Notes: generated from the sequence alone by a model not told the origin. A stretch of DNA of 64,000 nucleotides from Catonia carolina (GCA_035578175.1 JAQMRL010000041.1:1298501-1362500), one strand, 5' to 3'; positions 35,564-46,271 are shown, numbered from the stretch's first letter. Made by a program: numbers and translations.

Positions 35564-36508
35564 CAGTGATGGGCAAACTTTCAGAGTAGAGGGCCACAGG
35601 GTCTAGGATCTAGGTGTATTTATTTAGAAGAAATACAAAGAAAAACTACTTTTTTATAGATTTTTATTTAATGTTAACACATTGTTATGAAACTGAAGTA
35701 TGATTGAAAGAGCATCAAGGAGTGCGCGATGAAAGGAACTATGAATGTGTTTTTAAAAAAGTCTCAAAATTTGGTTGTAACTGGCATGTGAGCTGAATCT
35801 CAAAAGTGAAGCTAAATGGTCATTTGTCAATCTGTTTTCAACACTACTTTTTCCGAGTTTCAGGGTAGAATAAAATTTTTCACAGTCATAAGATGATGCA
35901 AACATAGTAGTTATATTCTGAGCATTAGATTTCAAATTTGGAAAACTTGATTTTCATAGCAACTTATAAAACTACTTTTGGGACGTTAATAAACTCAACT
36001 AAACTGCTAAATAATAAACTGCTTAACAAACTGAATAATTGTAATTATAATTATTTGATTAATAATTATTTAATTATTAGTCTATTGATTAAATTTAATT
36101 AATTTTAATAAAAAATTAATTTAATTCATAATATTAAATAAATTTTATTTTAATTTAATTTTTTTAAATTTTATTTATGTTTTTTTTTCATTTTAGTTTT
36201 TTAATTTTTATTTTATTTAATAATTATTTAATTATTTGATTAATAAACTGCATAATAAACTGCTTCAACTCAGTACAGTGTAACTAAATTAGTAAAAGCA
36301 GAAATTTTGGTTTTGGCTGTTTCACAGTCCAAATCAAATTTTGGCTACTGAAAATATAAAAAAATAAATTTTTGTTTTGGTTGACTAGGCTAAACACGTT
36401 TCCCTCCTGGGAAGATATTAAAATAATGTTAGTAGGTAGAATGTCATTCAGGATAAAATCACGGGCCGGATTGCACCAGTCTGGGCGCCGTACTTTGCTC
36501 ATCACACG
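35564..36508 (-). mobile_element. Internally deleted hAT transposon
   Basis: The left end CAGTGATGGGCAAACTTTC and the inverse of the right end (GTGTGATGAGCAAAGTACGG, then CGCCC) are the usual ends of hAT elements of the CAGTG..GGGCAAA / GAGCAAAGTACGGCCC kind. The 8-bp target duplications are not convincing by eye. Only the C-terminal end of the transposase remains, and 36030-36250 is low-complexity AT. Confidence 0.7.
35753..35960 (-). pseudogene. hAT transposase C-terminal dimerisation fragment
   Basis: The minus strand reads MFASSYDCEKFYSTLKLGKS then RLTNDHLASLLRFSS, matching the (F/L)GSTYxCExxFSxM..NKxxxRxxLTDexLxxxLR pattern of the hAT dimerisation domain (Dimer_Tnp_hAT type). Only about 60 residues remain, with no catalytic domain. 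It lies 190 bp from the left TIR, as expected for the C-terminal end of a minus-strand transposase. Confidence 0.75.
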
Positions 36509-36970
36509 TGTAATCTTACGATACTTAACAACACTTATAGCCTAAACTGCACAAATAGGTAATTCAAACTCTAATCACAACGGTTTGTGATACATAACAC
36601 AAAACTTTTCCAACGCCTTGTGTAGGTACAGAATGCCGTGTACTAGTGTTAGTATTTTGGAATTTTCTTTTTATGTAACCGAATTATATGCAAAACCTTT
36701 TTATATTCGTCCATTTCCTTTACATTGTTGTCAAATTTTTATGCAGGAAATGTTATTATTGCAATCCATTACATATTTTGTCGTTCGTTTCTATTCTATT
36801 TTTAAGAATCCGAACTCGTAAGGCTTCCACTTGAAGACATCCCGCCCGCCATTTTATATATCAAGGAATGGATTATTATTGGACCATTGAATCTTTATTC
36901 TCGTTTCTTCTCTCTCAAGAAAGGAGTGAAAAAAAATTCTATGAGTGAAAAATTTTTTATTTGAAGTAAT
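36509..36970. other. Intergenic, no gene seen
   Basis: AT-rich, no recognised feature. Confidence 0.4.
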
Positions 36971-36971
36971 T

Positions 36972-37150
36972 TTTATCTATCTCTTGCCCTATATGAACCC
37001 GTAACTCGAATAACATAAATAAATAGTAACATGAATATAATTCAGAAAAGAAAAGTATTGCTTTCAAGTCAATTCTTCTGAATCGAGATTTCACCGGATA
37101 TGCACGTTTTCATGTCAACGTACATGTTTTTAGCTATTGTTTTGTGTGAG
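36972..37150 (-). mobile_element. H-element fragment, right end
   Basis: Minus-strand right end: TATCTCTTGCCCTATATGAA, then GCTTTCAAGTCAATTCTTCT and ATGTTTTTAGCTATTG. Truncated at the point where the microsatellite would follow. Confidence 0.65.
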
Positions 37151-37787
37151 AAGTGGACTAAATTTACTTAAAAATGTTATTAAACTTAAGACTTAACTAA
37201 ATTTAATTAACAGGAAAATATGACCATTTACAATCAAATAGATAATTAATTATTAACTTATAGTTGAATACAAACTTGAATACTTTAACTATTTGCCGTC
37301 AATAACGAACTTTTTTCACAACACATCAAACCAGTTCCTACAGTTGACACACACTCTTATTTTGGTAACTTTAGTACTTAAAGTAAACGGTCGTAGAATA
37401 AGATAATAAATAATAAAAGAACCAACAATCATACCTATTACAATTTCCTAGAAAAATGTGACGTAAAATAAAAGAACATAAAGCAATACAACGAACAAAA
37501 CTGAAACACGAATGGGGATAGATAGTAGGCCTAGTCTTAATAGAAAATAATTTTCAAACAAGACTGAACACGCTCTCACTTGATAAAAACATGTCTGTCA
37601 AAACTTCATGTAAAAGCTACGGTCATTATAACCTAAATTATATGATTTTATATTTTTAAGTTGTAATTAAAGAAATTAACTTTGTATTGCAAAGTATAAA
37701 TTTAAATAATCAAGTGGATTTCTTGACACAAGTACTGACATAAAAGTATTAAGTATCAATCCTGTTAACTGTAATTTTGTATCCTTA
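37151..37787. other. Intergenic, no gene seen
   Basis: AT-rich, no recognised feature. Confidence 0.4.
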
Positions 37788-38000
37788 ATGTGTGTACGTT
37801 GCAAACTGTTCAATGTAAGAACAAACAACCCCATGACCCAATGAGAGAAGGATTATATGTATGACAGGTAAATGAAATGTAATCATGAACGGACTCAGGC
37901 CGACCATTACTGAGACGTATGGTTAATTAAACCCCAACCATCAAAGTACACCGGTAACCGCTGCCTAGTATTCAAATCAGTATAAAAGTGGAAATCGCTT
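37788..38000 (-). mobile_element. SINE family S2, head lost
   Basis: Minus-strand copy of the S2 body: TACCGGTGTACTTTGATGGT, AATTAACCATACGTCTCAG and GCAACGTACACACATTAAGG. The tRNA-like head (CACCGGGTTGGTCTAGAGG) is absent, so it is 5'-truncated. Confidence 0.75.
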
Positions 38001-38305
38001 TCAAGAGATGACGCGTCTCATGGCGACGGCTCTAACCATGAGATCATGTTCTAATTTTACTCTTACATTGATTTACTATAAGCTATTTACAACCATGTCG
38101 TTTTATAACTTAAACATCCCATTGTATTATTTATTGATTCTTAATAATTATCCTAAAAATAATAAACATTGATTCTAAATAAGCCATAATACTAGGCCTT
38201 AGCTATTTTTAGTATCCTTTTTGGTAATCAGCATTAAACTGAATTACTGTACTCTAACATTGTAGTGAAAGACTAGTTGTTAAAAGTCCATTTACTGTAA
38301 TAGTA

Positions 38306-38785
38306 GCCTACTCCACGCGAGGCATGCGCCTGTAGGTTGTAAACGAAAGTTTTACGCTAGTTGGCGCGTAGCTACCTCTCCACTTAACAAAATTATCTTG
38401 CACTACATTCCATCAAAAATATCTACATCCAGATAAAATAAACATTATCCTTTAAGCGTTTTTAATAATACCGTTCTGATTGCTTGTAATTATTGTAGTT
38501 TCATAAAGACTCCTTAATCAATTATTTTAACCATTACATTTAACAAAACAATTTTTTCTACTTTTTAATGTTTACCGCTTTAATGTTTCAAAAACTCAGA
38601 ACATTCACTATCACGAATGTTAACAAAACAGCTTATTTATTTTCAGAAAACTTTTCAACTTCAGTCTATGAAGAAAATCGAACCGAACCGATACGACACC
38701 AAAAGATAACTGATAAAACTAAAAATGAGTTAAACACGGGCAAGTGCAAACAGTTGTATTCAACTAGTCACAGACATTAATTATT
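38306..38785 (+). repeat. Dispersed repeat (family P), copy 1
   Basis: Aligns with 53870-54305 in the same orientation. Shared blocks are CTCCACSCGAGGCAWGCG, GGTTGTAAACGAAAGTTT, TTTAACAAAACAATTTTTT and GAGTTAAACACGGGCAAGTG. No coding sequence. An inverse trace of the left block (AGTACTCCGACGTAGGC, minus strand) near 39170-39196 could mark the other end of a longer element. Confidence 0.65.
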
Positions 38786-39639
38786 TTAATGATATGAAAT
38801 AAACAATCTGAAATTATAAACAACGAATCACTGGAATTTTTACTCTCCTGTTATAATCCAAGCTCATTAGTCTTATATAACTTGTGACCAAAAAAAAAAA
38901 TAAAATAGTATAAAATAAAAACCTACTAATCGTAAATAATAATGTAATAATAGTAAATAATGTAACGAAAAATAACAAAGTAAGAGAAACAATAGTAAAA
39001 GTTTTAGTTATTAATGGTAACTAACGTTTGATTTATTAAATATTTTCTAACAAATGAATTGAACGTGTTTTTATTATATTAAGCTTAGAGCGAAGTAGTG
39101 TAGTATGGAATTTTGTTTGTGATCATGCTGTGCGTATTTTTAATTAATGCGCATGCTCACTTGTATTGCTGGTTGCCTACGTCGGAGTACTCTTAGCGTA
39201 GGCAGACTCTAGTCCGTGAGTTCCGTCGATGCGAGCTTATTGTCGTGAGTAATACTAGTTTTACGATAATTTCAAAATGTTATTATATTTTTAGGGTTTT
39301 CATATTTCATTATTTTCAGTAAAGTTATGTTAAATTGCAATTGAATTTTAAACAATTCACTTTCTTTAAAATATTACATTACTCCTTACGTATTTAGTGT
39401 GACCGGGTCATGAACTGAATTTTATTACTTAAGTGTTTGTGGTGGTTACATTTTGAGTTACACGCTTGATGCATGTCTTATGCTTTCGGGTTGGCCAATG
39501 TAGTAAGTAGGATAGATAGTATAGTACTGTCCTCCGCATTATAGGCGCAATCATCAACTTATAGCGCGTTACCAGTAAGTGATTTCTGTATATACTTTTA
39601 AAAGGAATTGACCCTCCTTTTGTTTCCAAATTCCGACTT
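38786..39639. other. Intergenic, possible distal end of family P element
   Basis: AT-rich. A slightly GC-richer patch at 39150-39245 has the weak inverse match to the left edge of family P. No gene. Confidence 0.35.
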
Positions 39640-40030
39640 TGATTTTTTGATTTCCGGTTTCAGGACACTTTCGGTCAAAATCGGAACTTCAAACCCAATT
39701 CAGGCCCGCTAATTTTTTGTTTTGGTTTCGAATCCAAAAACTGCTTGTTGCTATCTCTTGTAGTTTCTGTCTAATTTCTTGACTTTCAGTTTTAGGCCAC
39801 TTTCGGTCGAAACCGGAACTTCAAACTCAATGACCTTTTATCTACTCCTTAAGAGGAATTTATTGACACTAATTTTGTTTCCAAATTCCGAATTTGATTT
39901 CTTGACTTCCGGTTTTGGGCCACTTGCGGTCGAAACCGGAACTTCAAATCCAATTTAGGCTTAATAATTTTTGTGGAAATTCTGAATCCGGAAACCGTTT
40001 GTTGCTATCTCTTGTAGTTTCTGACATGTA
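39640..40030. repeat. Complex tandem repeat with CGGTCGAAACCGGAA motif
   Basis: A block of about 55 bp (GACTTCCGGTTTTGGGCCACT, continuing GCGGTCGAAACCGGAACTTC) occurs three times, near 39649, 39784 and 39904. A linker with TTGTTGCTATCTCTTGTAGT occurs twice (39747, 39999). Each unit holds an internal palindrome, CGGTCGAAACCG or its variant. A GACGGACGGACGG tract follows at 40040. Confidence 0.7.
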
Positions 40031-40194
40031 GGTGTGACTGACGGACGGACGGGCAAAGGAAAGTGATGTTGACAATTTTATGCCATCAGCTAGATCTACC
40101 TTTACTAATTGTTGCATCGCAGAACCTTCGTCTTCGAAAATCAGCCGTTAAAAAGTTTACTCGCGGCGACGACTTTTCTACTAGACCAACCCGA

Positions 40195-40252
40195 GGGTCA
40201 AAATGTTAATACAGTATGGTCGTGGTAATCCGAACTCCCGGTACACCAAAAC
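40195..40252 (-). mobile_element. Pogo/Tigger-like terminus
   Basis: Minus strand: CAGTTTAGAAGGTTTTGGTG followed by TACCGGGAGTTCGGATTACC, a pogo-like end next to a TA. It lies 90 bp from the pogo/Jerky transposase remnant but faces the wrong way to be its left end. Confidence 0.45.
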
Positions 40253-40344
40253 CTTCTAAACTGTACGATCACTTATTAGCATATTTTAAATTATATTTTT
40301 ACCATTTAGAATTTTTTTTTAAAAACGTCTAATAAATGGAGTGT

Positions 40345-40850
40345 GGGCCACTGAAAAGGAAAATCTTGAAACAGCAGGTAACCCTGATGCCGAACGGGCT
40401 TTATACTCATGGTTTTTGCAAGAAAGAGTTAACTATAAGAAAGAGTTTTTACAACTATAGAGTCAGTGGAGACATTCTCACCCAAAAGCGAAGTTTTACT
40501 AAAAGAAAATGACCGGGAAACACGACTTTTTAGCCATTGTAAGCTGGCTGGACAAATTAAAACAACGATGCGGATTAGACTGTTAACTGTTACCGGTAAA
40601 AATTCTAGTGATATCTACGATTTTATGAACTTTGAAACAAAATTCTAGGATGAAGTAAAAAACTGGGGTTTAACCGCAGATCAAGTTTACATTGGAGATG
40701 AGTCGGTATTGAACTAGAAAATGTTGCCTGGAAAAACCTTAGTTCATAAGAGGGAAAAGACTGCCGCTGGATTTAAAGTTGGAAAAGATCCTGTAACATT
40801 TTTACCACGGAGTAACATCACTGGCAATCACAAGTTAACATAGTTTGTTT
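40345..40850 (+). pseudogene. Pogo/Tigger (Jerky-like) transposase remnant
   Basis: Plus-strand pieces in shifting frames: WATEKETLETAGNPDAERAL then YSWFLQERV (DNA-binding CENPB-type region), FLAIVSWLDKLKQRCG, LTADQVYIGDES (the first catalytic Asp region of DDE_1, expected NADET), LPGKTLVHKREKTAAGFKVG and DPVTFLPRSNITGNHKL. The order and motifs are those of pogo/Tigger and Jerky-like proteins. Several stops and frameshifts; the C-terminal catalytic part is missing. Confidence 0.75.
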
Positions 40851-40854
40851 TAAA

Positions 40855-41369
40855 ATTGTGTTTTGTTTTAAAAGTATATGAAAATAATACTGTAACAGAT
40901 TTCAAATAAATGTGTCATTTATAATTTTGTGTACTCGTATTTTGTTAAATCTGTATTCTTTCCCTACAGTATATCGTATTTGTAATTGGTTGCCAAAATC
41001 TAAGATTGTAGATATCGATAATCCGCAAAGGTCGGACATCTTACGTGTTTGGATTACCGCGACTATACTGCACAGTTATTTTTTTGCTGCTCCACTGTTC
41101 ATCGTAATTCGAAAAATAATGGCGGGTGGTGAGTTAACTACATATTTAGTTAAAATATCTACAATTATCAGGCGTAGGAAATGTTTAATGATAAGGTAGA
41201 AAACGAGAATTAGAAGCTAATAAATATCGTAGTTTTGAATCGCGTGCTTTCGTAAGTTTAGTTTCCTGTCACGGCCTTGAATTTTTTCGAGAAAAATGAA
41301 CAAACTGAAATCCCCTCGTTTAGATATAGACGATTAATCATTTTCATTAAAAAAACGGTCATTTCGATT
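40855..41369. other. Intergenic, no gene seen
   Basis: An open frame from 40912 to 41199 has no recognised motif and AT-biased composition. Not called as a gene. Confidence 0.35.
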
Positions 41370-41800
41370 TAGCGATTATTCATGCGATTTTTAACTTTTT
41401 TTAAAAGTTTCTTAAAACGGTTCCTACGATTTTTATTAAAATTATCTCACTGCTTTGTGCTCCACAAGACAGGGTTAGAAGCATGTTTACTGAAATTTGT
41501 GGGGGCTATTCTCTTTTAGTAAATATTTTTTCTTTTAAGATTACGGCCTAAATATACATTTTCCGGAAAACTGTGTACATTAAAATATATAGAAAAATTT
41601 AAATCATTTATTTTTACAGAACTTAGTTTTGTGTCAAAATTAATTTCCTTTATTTTACTCATTAAAAATAGAGTCCAACAGAGTTTGATTTTAATTTAGC
41701 TTCATCCAAAATGATTAAAATTAATTTAAATATTTATTATTTATACGTATTGGTCAAAGAAAGTCAAAGTGGTGAACTATTATTTTCTAATTAGAAAATT
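41370..41800 (-). mobile_element. H-element fragment (left half)
   Basis: Minus-strand blocks in order: AAAACGGTTCCTACGATTTT, GCTCCACAAGACAGGGTTAG, AAGATTACGGCCTAAATATA, and GGTCAAAGAAAGTCAAAGTG at the left end. It abuts the Kolobok-like transposon. Confidence 0.6.
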
Positions 41801-42272
41801 CTGAAACATATAGCATAAAATTTGTTAGGGGAGTAGTAATTGAAAAAATCTTTAAAAAATCAACTTTTAGGTTATCATCTAAAATTATAGTTTAAAATTC
41901 CCTCTTTCCAATGGTACCTAAATTATGTTTCTATGATAACTAGAAATTTTTTTTTTTTTTTTTTTAAACGTCATGTCCAGCTGGAATTTGCCTATTTTTT
42001 TAAATTTTCATGTCTGTCTTTACTTTGATTTTTTTGGGACTCTAGAGCTGTTGTTTTCTATCATTTTAATTTTTTTAGTAAAAAACATTTTTTTCTCTAA
42101 CAAGATGGCAGTGGCTCACCTGCTTTTTCATGCATTTATTATAACCTAACCTGTTGTTTTGTGAACTTTGATAGACATCAAGTTTTCTTTGTCGGTTTGA
42201 AAGTTGTGTTGTGTTTAGTGTGTTATTGTGTTGTTCTGTGATTAATTTGTGTGTATTTTGTGTGCTGTAAAT

Positions 42273-44006
42273 ATGGGAAGGTCGCAAAGGGTGTATAAGA
42301 AAATGAAACGTGGTTTCAAAACAAGGAAATTACTGCAGTCAGCAAACACTCAAGTTTTCTCGAGCATACCAACAAAACAATCTAGTTCTGCAGAAAAAAT
42401 AGGTAGAAATATTTCTTATTATGATGAAAAATCTAGTGATGTAGATTACACTATAATAGATTTGAAAGAACTTGAGGTATCTTTGCAAGGTGTTGGCAGC
42501 TGTAATGCCTGTAATCATAGTCTAAGTGTGAAGAAAACAAATGTTATTGGTCTAGTTAGTAAAATAAGTATATTTTGTTCGGCATGCAAATTGACCTCAA
42601 ATTTTATGAACAGTAAAGCAGTAGCTGTTCAGTTAGAAAAAGAAGACAGACCAATAGATAAAATGTATGATTTGAATCTCAGATTAGTATATGGCTGCCG
42701 GGCAATTGGCAAAGGTCAAATTGCGGCAAGAACACTTTGTGGTGTTATGAATTTAACTCCACCACCAACTACCTACAAAAAACATGAAATCTATTTAGGT
42801 GCAGTAATGGAAAATGTCTGTAAAATGTCAATGAAAACAGCTATTGATGAAGTTGTACAAAAGACAAACAGTAGGAATTTATGTGTTGCATTAGACGGTT
42901 CGTGGCAAAAGAGAGGTCACATTTCACAAAATGGTGTTGTAACATTAACATCAGCAGATACTGGGAAAGTGCTTGATGTTGCTATTTTCTCCAAATACTG
43001 TAATTGCCCTCAGAAAATGAAGAATATTCATATTGATAAATGTAAAGCTAATTATGTAGGTACAAGTGGTGGGATGGAGGTGGCTGGTGCAGTCGAACTA
43101 TTTGAAAGGTCACTAGAACATAATGTCAAGTATACTGAATACTTAGGTGACGGTGACTCAAAGGGGTTTCAGAGTGTGGTGGAAAGTAAACCTTATGGCC
43201 CTAATACTGAAATTAAAAAGATAGAGTGCATTGGCCACATTCAGAAAAGAATGGGCACTAGACTCTATGATTTGAAAGCAAAACTAAGGGGACAAAAACT
43301 TTCAGATGGGAAAAGCTTATCTGGAAAAAATAGACTGACAGGTAGTGCAATTCTTAAGATTCAGAAGTATTATGGCCAAGCGATTCGAAATAACACACAC
43401 AGTGTTAAAGATATGCAAAGAGCAGTGTGGGCTGAATTCTTTCATCTGCAGTCATGTAATGAAGATCCTACTCATCAGTTATGTCCGGACACAGACAATA
43501 CTTGGTGTAAATACCAACGAGCAATGAAAGAAAAACAAAAATATGACCACAATCATCATTTTCACTTACCCAAAGTGATCATGAGTGAAATAAAATATAT
43601 TTTTAAAGATCTTTCTCACCCAGAACTATTAGAAAAATGTAAAAAAGGGAAAACACAAAATCCCAATGAAAGTGTGAATAATGTCATCTGGTCCGTACTA
43701 CCAAAGAGAACTTTTGTTGGTTTAGAAACTTTACACTTTGGTACTTATGAAGCAGTGACAAAATTCAATGATGGTAACTTTGCTAAAATAAGGGTGCTTG
43801 AAGAACTGCAGCTGGATGTTGGTCACAACACATTAAAAGCCATGAAAAAATTAGACTGTGAACGTGTACATAAAAGTGAAAAGGCAGCTGAAAACTTGGA
43901 AAAACTAGCAAGGCAGCATAGAAATCAGGCAAGAAGGAAGCTAGAAGACAAGTTTGAAGAGGAGGAAGACCCAGACAATCCATCTTATAGCGCAGGTCGT
44001 TATTAA
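42273..44006 (+). CDS. DDE transposase, Kolobok/Mutator-like, intact (577 aa)
   Basis: Single-exon ORF. The frame is open from 42249 but the first ATG is 42273 (MGRSQRVYKK, a basic N terminus), chosen as start; an in-frame TAA at 42243 precedes it. Visible features are a CxxC pair at residues 77-80 and another at 102-105, likely a zinc-binding ribbon. They also include a first catalytic Asp at 208 (VALDGSWQKRG), a second at 293 (LGDGDSKGF), a CIGH motif at 319-322 (the C..H motif after the second Asp in MULE, hAT and Kolobok-type RNase H-fold transposases), and a catalytic Glu at 466 (NPNESVNN). The C terminus is acidic. There are no stops or frameshifts over 1.7 kb, unlike every other transposase here. 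It is predicted to act in the nucleus on its own TIRs. The domain is commonly annotated 'Mutator-like transposase' in insects. Confidence 0.88.
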   Translation: MGRSQRVYKKMKRGFKTRKLLQSANTQVFSSIPTKQSSSAEKIGRNISYYDEKSSDVDYTIIDLKELEVSLQGVGSCNACNHSLSVKKTNVIGLVSKISIFCSACKLTSNFMNSKAVAVQLEKEDRPIDKMYDLNLRLVYGCRAIGKGQIAARTLCGVMNLTPPPTTYKKHEIYLGAVMENVCKMSMKTAIDEVVQKTNSRNLCVALDGSWQKRGHISQNGVVTLTSADTGKVLDVAIFSKYCNCPQKMKNIHIDKCKANYVGTSGGMEVAGAVELFERSLEHNVKYTEYLGDGDSKGFQSVVESKPYGPNTEIKKIECIGHIQKRMGTRLYDLKAKLRGQKLSDGKSLSGKNRLTGSAILKIQKYYGQAIRNNTHSVKDMQRAVWAEFFHLQSCNEDPTHQLCPDTDNTWCKYQRAMKEKQKYDHNHHFHLPKVIMSEIKYIFKDLSHPELLEKCKKGKTQNPNESVNNVIWSVLPKRTFVGLETLHFGTYEAVTKFNDGNFAKIRVLEELQLDVGHNTLKAMKKLDCERVHKSEKAAENLEKLARQHRNQARRKLEDKFEEEEDPDNPSYSAGRY

Positions 44007-44228
44007 ATGTAGGTTTTTTATAAAATATTTTGTTACTTTTTTCAAATGCATTTTTCTCGTTATTTATATTTTTTAACTTCATGTACCTTTTTCTCAAAAA
44101 CTATTTAAGATACTGGGGTGAAATTTTTACAGCATGTTCAGCACAATCAGATCTTGTGTGTGTGTGTGTAGATTTTCAATATTTAAAAAATTGGAAGAGA
44201 AAAAAAATATTTTTGATAAAATGTATTG

Positions 44229-44234
44229 AATAAA
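44229..44234 (+). promoter_or_regulatory. Candidate polyadenylation signal
   Basis: AATAAA 223 bp after the transposase stop and inside the element, so the transcript could end before the right TIR. Confidence 0.4.
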
Positions 44235-44422
44235 AAATGGTTTTATTTTGAAAATTTGTAAAAAATTTCAGTTACAAGATACTAAAAAACCACACACACA
44301 CAAGCTGTAAAAAATCCTGAATTTTAATTTAAAACAAACCACAAGGTTCTATCTTAAATAGTTTTCGAGAAAAAGGTACAAACGTTAGCATTGAGTTAGA
44401 TAGGGATTACTACTCCCCTTAA

Positions 44423-45031
44423 GTAGTCTAATAATCTTTTCATGATTCTTTAAAACTCAAAATGTTTCAAATTAGTAAGACAACAAATTGCTTGAATTTT
44501 CATTAACTTTCACCAAAACTTAAGTTTAAATTTTAGTTAAGTCCACGTCGATGGAAACAAAAGAGGAGTTGGATATAAACACTAAAAAATGTACTCCTTG
44601 ACTTTGTACTGCTTTTACCGTTGTCATGTACTGCCATGATACCTACCGGTTGATTTTGGTAACTACTTCTATAATAATAAAATAATCTCAAAATTTTCTA
44701 ATAAAACGGGCATAATCGCGTGATTTTCAATTAATTATCATTATATAAATTAGTTTTAACTGTTATCCATGTTTAATATTCGTACAAGAACTGATATAAC
44801 AATTTATTTTGTACTGTTATTTGGAAACTTCTCAATAGTAAAATTTTTATGAATCTATTCAGATGGCTTGGTAATTGCTTGGTGATTTATCATAGCTTAA
44901 CTTATTAGCTATAGAGGAGGAAGAAGATTACTTTTGATATATCTGTACGTTGCTAATGAATTCGTTTGCGTAAACCGTACAGATGTCATTTAAATAATAA
45001 TAGTTCCTTTCAAGTAAACCTTGTACAAGTA
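44423..45031. other. Intergenic, no gene seen
   Basis: AT-rich, no recognised feature. Confidence 0.4.
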
Positions 45032-46271
45032 GGGTGATGAGATTATTTAAAAAAATACTTATGTAAGTGAGAATAAAGTTCAAAAGAAGTTATTCTTTGA
45101 TCTTGTTAAGTATTTCTTTTTCTTATAAGTAATTTGTGACAACTACACACAAATTCTGATGTTGTGTATGTAATTTCTTAAAAGAAAAAATAAAAGGCAA
45201 GAACTACTTATTCTTATAAGAAATTACTGACTGATTTTCAAGGTACCTACAGACCAACCTCATAATCCATGATGTGATCTGTGAATGTTCATGGTAGAAA
45301 AAATTACAATGTAATGCTTTTTAACAAATAGCAAAAACATAAGCAATTGCTTAAGGGGAGACTGTACTGTGTATCCCGCCAATGTTAAATTTGCTATTTT
45401 TAGGTACATTTTCATAGGATTGGTAAAAGATAGGAAAATGAAACTATAGATGTCGGGTTTCTTCTCGAGCTACTGACATTTTTTCAATCTAATCTTTGGA
45501 CCATACCATTTTTTTTAAAAAGTTACCAATAACATAAAATTTTACAAATTGTTTTCCATGTGTTTTGCGTATTACTAGGTTTTGGAGCACCTGAGGAAGT
45601 CATAAAAATGTCGGTATATGTGGCTATACAAGATAATTAACAGGTAAAAAATTCAGCCTGGTAGGTTTATTGTTTTCTGAGAAAAATGTACCTTAGTGTT
45701 AACAATTTAAATTTATGGGAAAAGGTAAGAAACAAGAAGGCACAAACCAAAAATAATATGTACACAAACAAGTAAATTTCCCAGCAACAGTTGTTTAGAA
45801 AGCTGAAACAACAGCTAAGAGTATTAAAAACCGTGATGCAGATATTTTAAAAACTAAAATTCTCTTTGCACTAAAACGAGCAGTATAAAATTATGAAAAA
45901 ATATTTTTTCTTTGTAACGTAATGATTTTTCTGTGTAAACCTGGTAAAACTTAATATTTTCATGAAAAAAAAATTTTTTTTGATGTACTTTAATGTTTTT
46001 CTGGTAGATCTAAGGTATTGAAAAACATAAAAAACCAAAATCAAAATTTTGAATTAAAACCATCGTGCAATCTCCCCTTAAAGAAAAATAATTTCTTAAG
46101 AAGAAAAATAAGAAATACTTATACTGAAAGTGAACTACACAAAAATTCTTAAGGTTACTAGTAATTACTTTTAAGAAAAAAAAAATGTTTATTCACCAAC
46201 TTTTAAGGAAATACTTTTTCTTAATAAGGTATTGTTTATAAGAAATCAGTTTCATTTATTCTCATCACTTA
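45032..46271. mobile_element. Inverted-repeat element hosting a TTAA MITE
   Basis: The left edge GGTGATGAGATTATTT and the inverse of the right edge (AAGTGATGAGAATAAATG) match over about 12-15 bp. Inside both arms are repeated TTCTTATAAG / AAGAAATACTT motifs. The TTAA MITE at 45355-46077 splits it, leaving an outer element of about 510 bp. Superfamily unknown. Confidence 0.5.
45355..46077 (+). mobile_element. TTAA MITE, Kolobok-like, copy 2
   Basis: Perfect TTAA on both sides (45351-45354 and 46078-46081). Left GGGGAGACTGTACTGTGT; right, inverted, GGGGAGATTGCACGATGG. The subterminal CCAATGTTAAATTTG and TTTTTAGGTACATTTTC are shared with 30098-30855 and more distantly with 16010-16707. No coding sequence. 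Confidence 0.8.

Larger units (their letters stand above)
41828..44418 (+). mobile_element. Kolobok-like DNA transposon, apparently complete
   Basis: 2.6-kb element with perfect 13-bp TIRs: GGGGAGTAGTAAT at 41828-41840 and its inverse at 44406-44418. The right flank is TTAA (44419-44422). The left flank is TTA (41825-41827), TTAA minus one A. TTAA target duplication with G-rich ends is typical of the Kolobok/T2 superfamily, whereas Mutator-like elements make 8-11 bp duplications, and no such duplication is seen. It holds one uninterrupted transposase gene. Confidence 0.8.

Noticed and set aside
39640..40030. CRISPR-like array
   Set aside because: Only three unequal repeats, palindromic GC-rich units and a eukaryotic context; no spacers of constant length.
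42249..42272. An N-terminal extension of the transposase from 42249
   Set aside because: The frame is open but position 42249 is GTG; the first ATG at 42273 gives the expected basic N terminus.
41817..44430. A Mutator-type 8-11 bp target duplication at the intact transposon
   Set aside because: The 9-10 bp flanks do not match; only TTA(A) is shared.
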